NCBI RefSeq assembly: GCF_001244545.1
Contig: NZ_LN852693.1
Coordinates: 129,749 to 193,748, forward strand
Direction: 5' to 3'
DNA: 64,000 bases
Source of the DNA: Candidatus Stoquefichus sp. SB1
GTDB lineage: Bacteria; Bacillota_I; Bacilli_A; Erysipelotrichales; Coprobacillaceae
Shown here: positions 1 to 11,200 of the stretch, one piece after another
How the letters are laid out: every line of letters begins with the position of its first letter
Numbering within the stretch: the stretch's first letter is position 1
Position numbers and translations under genes: made by a program
The notes under the pieces: model-generated
The model's database searches: none
Told to the model about the DNA's origin: nothing
The model's input: only the letters and a program-made list of their open reading frames with translations

Positions 1-866
1 ATGTGTTTATGAAAACAGGCGATGATGATTTTTCTTTTTCTATTCCAAGTGTTGGGCGTTTTCGTGTGAATGTTTATAAACAAAGAAATTCTTTTGCAGC
101 TGTGATTAGAATTGTGAGTTTTGAATTGCCGGATCCTCATGATTTGCAAATTCCTTCTATTGTTACAGATTTAGCAAAGTTAAAAAAAGGACTTGTGCTT
201 GTGACAGGACCAGCAGGCAGTGGAAAATCAACGACCTTAGCATGTATTATTGATCAAATTAATCGTCAACGTAATACACATATTATTACTATTGAAGATC
301 CAATTGAATATTTACATACTCATCATAAAAGCATTGTTTCTCAGCGTGAAGTTTATCATGATACAAAGGATTATGTTTCTGCTTTAAGAGCAGCTTTAAG
401 AGAAGCACCTGAAGTGATTTTAGTAGGAGAAATGCGTGATTTAGAGACTATGGATATTGCAATCACAGCAGCTGAAACAGGACACTTGATTTTTTCGAGT
501 TTACATACATTAGGGGCAGCCAATACAATTGATCGTATGATTGATGTTTTTCCATCATCACAGCAACAACAGATTCGCGTTCAGCTTTCAATGGTATTAG
601 ACGCAGTGATTTCTCAACAGTTACTTCCTAGTACAGATGGAAAAATGGTTCCTGTGTTTGAAGTGATGATTTGTAATCAGGCGATTCGGACTTTGATTCG
701 TGAAGGAAAAACGCATCAGATTGATAATGCGATTGCTTCACAACGTCATAATGGAATGATAACAATGGATGAAGCCATTGTTGAATTATATCGTCAAAAT
801 AAAATTACCAAAGAAACTGCATTAATGTATGCAGCACATGCCAATTTAATTGAGAAGAAGTTATAG
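1..866 (+). CDS. PilT-type twitching ATPase, 5' end outside window
   Basis: This is the C-terminal ~287 residues of a secretion/retraction ATPase of the PilT family, a cytoplasmic hexameric motor that depolymerises type IV pili. Visible motifs are Walker A (GPAGSGKST), the Asp box (TIEDPIEY), Walker B (EVILVGEMRD) and the His box region (AETGHLIFSSLHT). It aligns along its full length with the PilT at 51292-52338 but is clearly diverged from it, so it is a paralogue and not a duplicate copy. The N-terminal PAS-like part, about 60 residues by comparison, must lie upstream of base 1; an in-frame GTG at base 3 is not a credible start because it would remove conserved sequence. The C-terminus is complete and a terminator follows at once, so it is the last gene of its unit. 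Confidence 0.9.
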   Translation, partial: VFMKTGDDDFSFSIPSVGRFRVNVYKQRNSFAAVIRIVSFELPDPHDLQIPSIVTDLAKLKKGLVLVTGPAGSGKSTTLACIIDQINRQRNTHIITIEDPIEYLHTHHKSIVSQREVYHDTKDYVSALRAALREAPEVILVGEMRDLETMDIAITAAETGHLIFSSLHTLGAANTIDRMIDVFPSSQQQQIRVQLSMVLDAVISQQLLPSTDGKMVPVFEVMICNQAIRTLIREGKTHQIDNAIASQRHNGMITMDEAIVELYRQNKITKETALMYAAHANLIEKKL

Positions 867-888
867 AGGATGTTCACATCCTTTTTAT
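867..888 (+). terminator. Rho-independent terminator after pilT-like gene
   Basis: Perfect 6-bp stem AGGATG/CATCCT with a TTCA loop (867-882) followed by TTTTATTAT. It starts one base after the stop codon of the PilT-like gene. Confidence 0.75.
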
Positions 889-931
889 TATCACAAATTA
901 AATAAAATAATTACAAAAATAGGAAATATTA

Positions 932-960
932 AAGACATTTGTGATAGATTGGTATATAAT
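932..960 (+). promoter_or_regulatory. Promoter of SARP-adhesin operon, with ATTTGTGATAG box
   Basis: AAGACA (932-937), 17-bp spacer, TATAAT (955-960). The spacer contains ATTTGTGATAG (937-947), ending 7 bases before the -10 box. The same 11 bases occur upstream of the surface protein gene at 14732. An inverse ATCACAAA lies upstream at 890-897. The long leader also holds an imperfect hairpin, CTTGACC/GGTTAAG (1006-1025), just before the ribosome binding site. The promoter is a consensus match only; its operator role is inferred. Confidence 0.5.
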
Positions 961-1044
961 AGGAACGTAAGAATATATTCATTTATCATAGATATATATG
1001 TATAGCTTGACCCTATTAGGTTAAGAAAAAGAAGGAGAATGATT

Positions 1045-2226
1045 ATGGAAAATAGACCAGTCTTGAACATTCAAACATTAGGAAAATTACGGATTTCATG
1101 TGGAGAGACGGTATTTCCTTTAGAGCGACAAAGAAGTGCCCAAGTTGAGTTACTAATTGTTTATTTAATTTTAAATCGTAATATGAATTTGACATCTTCA
1201 CAATTAATTGATTTTTTATGGCCGGATGGTGATTCAGATAAACCTGAAGGTGCTTTGCGTAATCTTGTTTATCGTGCAAGAAAAGAAATGAAAAAATTTT
1301 TTGATGATATCAATTGTATTCAATCTCAGGGACGTGGGTATTATTGGAACTTAGATATTGAGTGTAAAATTGATTATGAAGAAATCATGAAGATGGCAAG
1401 TCGAGTTGAACAGGAAAGTGATTGGTTAAGAAAGTATGAAAAATGCTTAACATTATTGTCACTTTATCAAAATAACTTCTTGCCAGAATTTAATTATAAT
1501 GATTGGATCATGCAAATGAATAATGCTTTAGAAGTGACTTGCTTAGATACTATTTTGCATACTTTTGACGTTTTGGTACAACATCAAAAGTATAATGAAA
1601 TTTTAAAAATAACGAATCATCCACATATTCAAAATCTCTTAGATTCACGTTTATATGAGATGAAACTTTATGCATACTATAAATCAGAACAATATGATAC
1701 AGCTTTATCATTTTATCGTCAGACTGTTGATCTTTATTATAGTCGTTATGGAATGCCAGTTTCTCAGAAATTTAAAGGGATTTATCAATTAATTTTAGAT
1801 ACGATTCCAACTGCCCAAGTTGATGTAGATGAATTAGAGGAAAATTTAAATCATAATGGTAATGTAGATACAACATTTTATTGTGATTTTGAGGTTTTTA
1901 AAAATATTTATCAAGTGAATTTACGTTCGGCTAGACGTTCTATGAAAGCTCGTGTATTAGCACTGTTAACATTGGAAGATGAAACTTCTACATTATCTGA
2001 AAAACAGATTCAAGAAGAAGCGGGTATTTTAAGAAACGTTATTGCGAGTAGTTTACGTAAAAATGATGTTTTTTCTAAATTCAATATGACACAATTTTCA
2101 TTAATTATTGCTTCGCCTGATCTTGATGGAGCAAGAATTGCTGTCAATCGTATTCAAAAACGTTATGATGAAAAAAAGAAACATGATGAGATGATATTGA
2201 AATCAGATTTGAAAAAGATTAATTAG
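1045..2226 (+). CDS. SARP/BTAD-family transcriptional regulator with degenerate GGDEF-like tail
   Basis: A 393-residue cytoplasmic DNA-binding protein. Residues ~1-100 form an OmpR-type winged helix of SARP type (LFG-like start, LIDFLWPD, ALRNLVYRARKEM, GRGYYWNL). Residues ~105-255 are an all-helical BTAD domain. The last ~110 residues (CDFEVFKNIYQ onward) follow the pattern of a diguanylate cyclase domain, but the signature is FNMTQF where YGGDEF would stand, so catalysis is not expected; ligand sensing is inference. AAGGAG at 1032-1037 favours the ATG at 1045 over the in-frame ATG at 1039, which is one base from it. The giant adhesin gene begins 11 bases downstream, so this is most likely its dedicated, co-transcribed activator. 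SARPs are best known from actinomycetes. Confidence 0.8.
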   Translation: MENRPVLNIQTLGKLRISCGETVFPLERQRSAQVELLIVYLILNRNMNLTSSQLIDFLWPDGDSDKPEGALRNLVYRARKEMKKFFDDINCIQSQGRGYYWNLDIECKIDYEEIMKMASRVEQESDWLRKYEKCLTLLSLYQNNFLPEFNYNDWIMQMNNALEVTCLDTILHTFDVLVQHQKYNEILKITNHPHIQNLLDSRLYEMKLYAYYKSEQYDTALSFYRQTVDLYYSRYGMPVSQKFKGIYQLILDTIPTAQVDVDELEENLNHNGNVDTTFYCDFEVFKNIYQVNLRSARRSMKARVLALLTLEDETSTLSEKQIQEEAGILRNVIASSLRKNDVFSKFNMTQFSLIIASPDLDGARIAVNRIQKRYDEKKKHDEMILKSDLKKIN

Positions 2227-2237
2227 GAGGGAACGAA

Positions 2238-5200
2238 ATGAAAAAAATAAATGGCTTGTTGAAGAAAATAAGCGTTATTTTTCTAGCATTGACAATCGTT
2301 ATGTCTTTGATTCAGTGGAGTGCTTTCAATCATGTCAATGCAAGTGAAAAAGCAATTGCGAATGTGACTTTTACTTCACAGATTGTCACAAATGTTGGAG
2401 ATAGTACATCAACTATTTCTAGTATAGAAACAGGAGCTCCCTTCTTTCTGGCATTAAGATATAATGTCAATTCTGGTGGGGATAATGTACAATATAAAAG
2501 TTGTCAGATTTCTATAACTTTGCCTAGTTCTATTGAATTTGAAGAACTGGCAATTCCAGAGGGAACAACTTCTGTCTTTAATAGTGCAAGAGTAGATAGT
2601 CTTGGAAAAATTAAAGTATTAAGAATTGATGCCGCAGATACATTAGAACCAGGGAATAGTGGAACGGTTTATCTGAAAATGCATTTTAAAAATATGGAAA
2701 CAACTGATGGTACAGTTGCTATTTTCGATGATATGGAAATGACAGGATTTGAACAAGCAGGGAATGTCGCAACTGAATTAGAAGGAGTTAAAATTCCAAG
2801 TGCAAAGATGACTGCTGTTGCTAATCAGGAGTGGACAATTAATAAAACAGTACAAAAACAAGATGGACAAGATACAAGTATTGTTGAAATTAATGGTGAA
2901 AAATTTTATAAAGTCAATTATCAAATAACAATTCGACCTGGTGCTGAAAATGTCAGTGCAAATCGTTATGGACGTTTAAACTGTGATCCTTTTATTTTAA
3001 AAGACATTTTACCTGATGGTTATCCAGATAAAGGAGAACCTCAATTATCTGAAATTAAAGTAGGAGACAAAATTTTGGTCAAAGATACAGATTATGTTAT
3101 TGGCAAAGATGAACAAGGTAAAGACTATATTCAATTAAATTATGTCAATAAATATGATGGATCCGATAGCCAAAGCTTCATTCCAAAAGGAGCAGCTATT
3201 AATACAACGTATTCAATGACATTGTTATATAATTATGATGCTTATATGATTCGTCAAACTGAAGAATTTATTCAAAAAACTTTGACAAATGCAGCAACTT
3301 TAACTTATCAGCCGATAGGTAAAGAAAAAAAGACAGTAAGCAGTAGTGCGCCAGTTTTACTTGGTTGGCAAGAACAAGACCAGATGCATGTTGACTTTAC
3401 AGTTACTAAAAAAGCAACTGTCAAAGCAACAGGAACGCCTTCTATAGGTATAGATGATACAAAAGTCTTTGATAAGACTTTACAAAACATTTATTATCAT
3501 AATGATTCAGATCATATTCAATTTGGTTTGTATATAGATAAAAATTGTACAACTTTAGCTAAAGATAATAATAATCAAGTTGTTAATCTAATCGCAATCG
3601 ATGAAAATGGACAGGCAACTTTTAAGGATATTCCTTATGGAACTTATTATTTAAAAGAAGTTGGTGGTCCAAGTTTATTTAAAAATGATGGTGTTAAAGT
3701 TGTTGTGATTGATAGAAAAGATGGTTCAATGACTGTAGATAATCAAAAAGTAGAGAATGGTCATATTGATTTTATCAATACAACTGATGATAAGGGATAT
3801 GGTTATGTTGCTTTTTGGAAACGTGGATCAAGTGCGACTTCTAAAGATACAGGATGGTTAGCTGACGTAGGCTTTACTTTAACAGATAGCAAAGGAAATA
3901 CTTACAATGCAACATCAGATAAAAATGGTTTGGTTTTATTTGAAGGGATTCCAGCAGGAGACTATACAATTACTGAAAATAAAACAGATGATGGTGAATT
4001 TGAAGTTTCTACAGATTCATGGAAAATCACTGTGAAAGGAAATCAAGTTAATTATCCTGCAGGAATGAACGAATATAAAGAAAACGAAAATGTTTATCCA
4101 TATGTTCAAAATGTTTCTAATAAAGGGAAATTAAAATTTATTAAGCAATCAAGTATTGATGAAAAAGGCTTGAATGGTGCTGTTTTTGAACTCTATGTTC
4201 CAGATAATTTAAATAAAGAATGGACTGCAGAGGAATTAAAAAACTTAGATACAAGTACGTTTAAGAATAAGCATACATTAGATTGTGGTGATGGTTCATC
4301 TATAGAATCACCTGCTTTACAGCCTGGAATATATTTATATCGAGAAGTGAAAGCTCCAACAGGCTATACACTTGATTCTGAATTAAAAACAGTGGTTGTA
4401 AAACAAAATGAACTTGTTGAAGTCAAGGTAGAGAACATTCCACAAGGAAAACTCATTGTTTACAAATATGGTAAACTTTCATTAGAACATCCATTTAAAG
4501 TGCCATTGGAAGGTGCAGAATTTAAAATCTATACAGATAAGAATGCTACTGAAACTGTTAAGGATAGTAAAGGTGAAGATATTGTTATTAAACCATATAT
4601 ACCGTTTAATGATAGTACAAGTGCTGTGTCTGATCCTGTATTTTTAGATGCAGGAACATACTATTTAAAAGAAACAAAAGCACCAGATGGATATCAAATG
4701 TCAGATAAAATAATTGAATTTACGATTACTGTTAATCAAGAAACAGGAATAAATGTCGATAATGCAGTTAAACATCAGGGGTTTGTTAGTTTGCATAAAA
4801 CAGATGCAAAAGATTCTGGTAAAAGTCTTCAAGGTGCAGAATTTGAAATTAAGGATTTAAGTGGTAAAGTTGTTGACACTTTAATAACAGATGAAAATGG
4901 AAATGATCAATCAAAATTCCTTCCTTCTGGAAAATATACATTAGTCGAAACAAAAGCTCCAGATGGGTATATTCTTTTAACAAAAGAAGTTCAATTTGAG
5001 ATTAATGATAATGAAGAAACTAAAATTACTAATACTGATATAGCCAATATTCCTTATATGAAATATCAGTTTACAAAAGTTGATTCAACTACAAATAAAC
5101 CTATTGAAGGTGTGACTTTCCGTTTGTATGAAGAAAATCCAGACCATAATTCAAGTGCTTCTTACCGTGAGATGAGAAGTGATAAAAATGGTATTGTGAC

Positions 5201-8200
5201 ATTTGATAATCTTGTTAATGGAAAGACATATTATTTTAAAGAATCAGCAACGAAAAACGAATATACACTAGATACAACAGTTTATTCATTTACTGCTAAT
5301 ATTGATAAGACAACTCAACTGTCTAATAGTTGGGTACAACAAGGAAATCCAATAGAGAATCATCCTAAAGGAAAATTTACGATTCATAAAAAACTAATAG
5401 GTATGGATTCTATAGGTACTTCTAATCTTAAAGGAATTACTTTTAGATATTATCCAAAATTGACTGAAGACTTTATTAAAGATCGAGAAACAGCTAAAAA
5501 AGAGAATACTTATCAAACATTAGGAACAACACCAGAAAATGGAAAACTTCAATCTAAACTTCTTGATGCAGGTGAATATTGGGTAGAAGAGGATAAGAAT
5601 GATAGTTATAATCCAATTGATCCGCAAGTTGTGACAGTAAAAGAGGGGATAACTGATAATAAAAATGAGGATTCAGGATTATTTGTAATTAATAATACCT
5701 ATGCTAAAGGAAAACTGAAACTCAAGAAAATCAGTTCCACTGATAAGAAAGGAATTGATGTCACTTTCTCAGTTTATAAAAAAGTACCTAATCTTGTTGA
5801 TTATTCAGGGCAAAAGGTAATATTTACTGTACGTACTGATGCTGCAGATGGAACAGATATTGGTGAAAAATTGAGTACCCATTGGTTTGATCCTGGTGAT
5901 TATGTTTTGGTTGAAAAAGAAATTCATAGTGGTTCTTATATTTTGGACAAAACACCTCATGAGTTTACAATTGAGGCTGGGAAAACAAATACAAAATATT
6001 ATGATGATCCGATTCTTAATGTTCCATCAAGTTCTCTTTCATTAAAAAAATATGAATCATGGAGTTCTGTTGGGCAAGAAGAAGTTAATTTTGTTTCAAA
6101 AGGATTCAAATTTAAAATTTATCATGCAATTGAGTGTGATGCCTCTATAGAAGGTGCACTTGAACTTAATGGTTCGTATTATAAAAAGGGAACTGATACT
6201 GGTGAAACAATCACTAGTGGTGAAGATAAAGTAAGTTTAGACCAATTATATGCAGGTTTCTATATTGTTGAAGAAGTTTTAACCGCTGAACAAAAGGCGG
6301 AAGGATACTCTCAAGCACAATCTCAGGTTGTCGAATTGAAATCTGGAGAAGAAACATTAGTTACTTTTAAAAACAAGAATGCAAATAGCAAGATTAAAAT
6401 CACGAAGGTTGATGCAGAAAATCATGAGAAACTTCTTGATGACGCTGAATTTGAAATTTATCGTCTCGCTGAAGGTAGTGAAATAAGTGAAGAAATCATG
6501 ATAGGTGATCAAACATATCATGTTGTTTCAGCAAACTTGAAATATACGATTAAATCTGGAACTGCTATTATTTATGATAGTAATGGGCAGGAAATCACTC
6601 AAACTGGTGTTGGATATTCTGGATTCTTAAAACCAGGTGAAACTTATTTCTTAAAAGAAACAAAGACACCTGATGGATATGAAGCAAGTCAGATTTGGAC
6701 AAAAGTTGGACCGTTAGTCAGTGGTCAATTGTCAGAAGTGACAATTGAAAACTATAAACCAAAAGAAGCAATCGGAAGCAAGGTTGATGGTCTAGGTAAT
6801 AAGGTACAAGGTGCTACATTTGCACTCTTCTCATCGAAATTAAATGCTGATGCTGTTGCTCAATTAACAGATGAACAATTGGCAACACTAGCAACAAATG
6901 AGGATATGCAAAATCAATATCATGTTTTACAAGTTACGACATCTGATAAGAATGGACAAATCAAATTTACGAATTTAGATGTAACACAAACTTATTATGT
7001 GTTAGAGATTAAAGCTCCAACGGACAAAGATAATCATCCAACTCATGAAAGAGACAAGCAAGTCCATGAAGTTAAAATTCAAGTCAATGGTAATCAATAT
7101 TCTCTCATTGATAAGAAAACAAATGAAATATTATCAGTTGTCAATTATTTATATCAAAGAATTTGGATAAATAAGACTTTTACATTTGCTAAAGAAACAA
7201 AACCTCTAAATGGTGTTAATTTTAATGTCTATGCAGCAGTAAAAACTGATAGGCCTGAAGAAGCAGTGATTACAAAGGATGGTATATCTTATAAATTAGG
7301 GGACAAAGTTGATACTTTACACACTGGAACAGATACAACTCAAGGTGATGGTGGCGCCATCAGTATTAGGTTACCAGCGGGAGTCTATATTATTGAAGAA
7401 GATGGTTCTTCACTACCTAATCATGGATTAATTGTTAATGATACAAATCGTTATCATATTGTAGAATTAACAAATATTGATAAGAATAATCCAACAGACA
7501 ATAAAGATTTATATACAAATCCAATTAACAATACAACTGAATATGGTTCTTTCTATTTCAATAAAGTTTCTAATGTTAATGATAAAAAGCTGAAGGCTAC
7601 ATTTACATTGCAAGTCAAAGGAAATGATGGACAGTATACTGATTATAAACTTAATAACAATATTGTCAAAATAGAAACTGATGGAACAAATATTTTCAAA
7701 TTTTATGAAAAATATAATGCTCTTTTACCAGTAGGAAGTTATCAGTTAAAAGAAGTCAGTGTTGAATCTGGTTATACAATGAGTGAACCAATTCAATTTG
7801 AGATTCAAGCTGGAAAAATAACTGGAATGGACAATGGAACTATCACTTATTATGAATCAGCAACTGAGGCTGCTACCAATCCATTAGTTATGGTTAATAA
7901 TGCTCAAGGTCATTTAAATCTTAAAAAGATTGGTAGACGCATATATGAAAATAATTTGACTGAAGACAAGGCTTTAGCAGGTGCTGAGTTTGAAATTTAT
8001 AAATATAAATTAAAGAATGGTCAATTGCAGTTAGACGAAAAAGTGGGAACAGGGTTGTCACAATCTAATAGTCAAATTGAATTCTATAATTTGGAAAAGA
8101 AAAATGTAACAAATACAAACTGGTTGGATGCAGGTGACTATGTTATTAAAGAAATATCTGTAGGAGAGTCTAATGAAAAACTTGGTTATAAAGCAGGATA

Positions 8201-11200
8201 TTTAGGCAAATTCACAATTATTAGCAATCAACTTACAAAAGAAGTGACAGAAATTGATAATAGTGGTCAAGTGATAGGCCAACCTGGAGAGTCTATCATT
8301 AACGAATCATTATATGGTCGTTTTACCATTCAAAAAGTTGATCAGTATAATCCAAATAAAAAACTAAAAGGTGTTGAATTTGAAATCTATACAAAAAATG
8401 GCTTGAAATATACAAAAGTCAATGCTGAGAATATGGTGACAAATGATGAAGGAATTGCTAAATCACCATTATTACCAGCAGGAAATTATTATTTAAAAGA
8501 AGTAAAGACTTTAGGTGGATACGTCTTAAATAGTGAATACTTAGGACCATATATAGTTAATAAACAAGAAGTAACACAATCTGTTTCAGTTACAAATGTT
8601 ATGAAACAATCTCTTAAGGTTATTAAGATTGATTCGGAATCAAAAAATGAAATCACTAATTTAAAGGGTACAACTTTTGAATTGTATCAAAATAAGACTG
8701 ACAATAAGCCACTTCAAGTCGCCACTTATGAAGAAAATATAGGTATTGTCTTTAATGATTTAAAAGCAGATACAACTTATTATCTTAAAGAAATTAAGGC
8801 GCCAGCAGGATATGAATTGAAGTCAGATTTTATTGAAGTGAAAACTGGAAAATCACAAGATGATTCAACAAATCCGGTTGTTACAGAAATCAAGGTTAAA
8901 AACGATTTGTTAGGAAGTTTGATAATTCAAAAGGTTGCTCAATGGGATATGCCAGGAAGTACTTCGCAAAAATTACCATTAAGTGGTGTTGAATTTACTT
9001 TGTATAAGGCTGATGGCACGACTGTTGTGACTAAAGATGTGACTGATACTAATGGAGAGTTATTGTTTATTGGTCTTGCACAGGGAGATTATGTTCTTAA
9101 AGAAACAAAATCTATTGAAGGTTTTGCAGCAAATAACGAAACTTATGATGTTAAGATTGTAAAAGGAAAACAAAATACTGTTTATACAGGTGAAAAGGCA
9201 ATTGTTAATAATCCTATTTTAGGTAAGTTTGAATTTACAAAAGTTGATGCTGCTAATAATCCGTTATCAGAAGCAAAATTCCGATTAATTCATATAGATG
9301 ACAATAACAAGGAAACTGTTGTCTTTAATGAGTTTAAAACAAATGATAAAGGTTATTTTGCATCAAGAATGTTAGATCTAGGTCATTATCGCTTAGAAGA
9401 AATCGAAGCACCTGATGGTTTTGCTAAAATTGAACCTATTACATTTGATATTGTTGCAAAACAAATTACACGTTTAGGTATTGATGGTAAGATTACGGAT
9501 CATGCTCAAGGTGAAATTACGATTGTTAAATATAATGATGTAAGTGATTATTTAGGTGGTTCAAATGAAACATTAGCCGGTGTTCATTTTGGTTTGTATA
9601 CTTCTAACAATAAGCTTATTGAAGAAAAAGTGACAGATGCAAATGGTAAGATTGTTTGGGAAAATGTTGATCCTGGAAACTATTATGTTCAGGAAATTAA
9701 TTCTAAAGATAATCCTCAAGGATACAAATATAGTGATAAATCATACAATGTAGAAGTAAAGAGTGGTGAAGCAACATTAGTTAATTATCATCCTGAAGGT
9801 ACAACAGGTGGAGAAATCATTAATTATTCAACGATGGGTAAAATTGTTGTTAAGAAGTTAGATAAGAATAATTCTGCTTTAACAAAGGAATTAAAAGGCG
9901 CTATATTTAATATCTATAAAGATAAAGACTATACAGACTTTGTTGGAAAAATTACGATTGGTGAAGATGGATATGGTATAAGTGATTTATTGGATGCAAG
10001 TAAAAATGGAACAACTTATTATCTCAAAGAAATTAAAGCCCCTGATGATTATGTATTAGATGATTCATTGAATACGATTAAAGGAGAAGTGAAAGTCTAT
10101 CCTATTCAAAATGAGAAATTGATTAAAGCTAAAGCTGGTAAAAACATAAATTATATTGAATTTGAAAATACTAGTCATAAAGATTTAATGAAGTTTGATA
10201 CAGAAATCAAAAAAGGAATTACGACTTCAATGAAACAGAGTGTAGATGCTCCTGAATCATTGAGTGAAAGTCAGTATTCAACATCATTCTCATTACGTGA
10301 CTATGCTAAAGGAAAGAATACAGTAAAAGCAAACTATCTTGAAGTTTCTGATACAAAAACAGTAATGAAGTATTATGATGCTTCAAAAGGGCAATATGTA
10401 AAAGATGATATGATGGATAGTGATTCTTGGATTATTGATTCTGTGAGTGTTTATCGTGCATATAATGGACAATCCGCAGCTGACAAGATTACTGCTAAAA
10501 TATATTATCAATCTTATACTCATGGACAAGTGAGCGATTGGAAAGAAGTGCCTTATGGAGAAATCGCAAATGTTCAAAATATTGGGACAACTTCATACCA
10601 AAAAATAACTCTTTCACCTGAGTTGAAAGCTATTCATGTAAAAGTAAGATATGAGGGTGTTGGTAAGGAATTTTATGCAGATGGTATTGATATCAATTAT
10701 ACATTTAATCGTCGTCCTTCTCTTGAAAACTATCATGAAATTCGTTTAATTGAAAATACAGCAGACGTTGAATATGCTTTTGTTGTTAATGATAATGAAG
10801 GAAAAGAAGTTGAACAGATTGTGAAACCTCAATCTAATACTGTAGATATTAAATTTCCAACATTAGAATCTAAATTTCCAACAGTTAATATTGGTGTTGT
10901 GCCAAGTGATCCAACTGGTAATGGAAAGACAACATTTAAACCAGGTGATACTGTTCAGTATGATATCACTGTAAAAAATGTTTCAAATGATGATAATGAT
11001 TTTAAACAACCTATTATTAGTTTTGATATGCCTATTGGTATGACATTAAATTCTTCATGGCGTAGTGGAGAGAAAGATCGTTATCAATTGATTTTAACAG
11101 AACCGAATGGTACAACAATGAATACAATTAATATCAGTGATTTATTGATTACGTATACACCTGTTGACAATGCTCGTACAGTTGATCAAGATGGAACATT

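Noticed and set aside
1006..1025. Imperfect hairpin in the SARP leader considered as a c-di-GMP riboswitch
   Set aside because: None of the conserved GEMM-type core sequences are present; it is only a short stem with one G-T pair.
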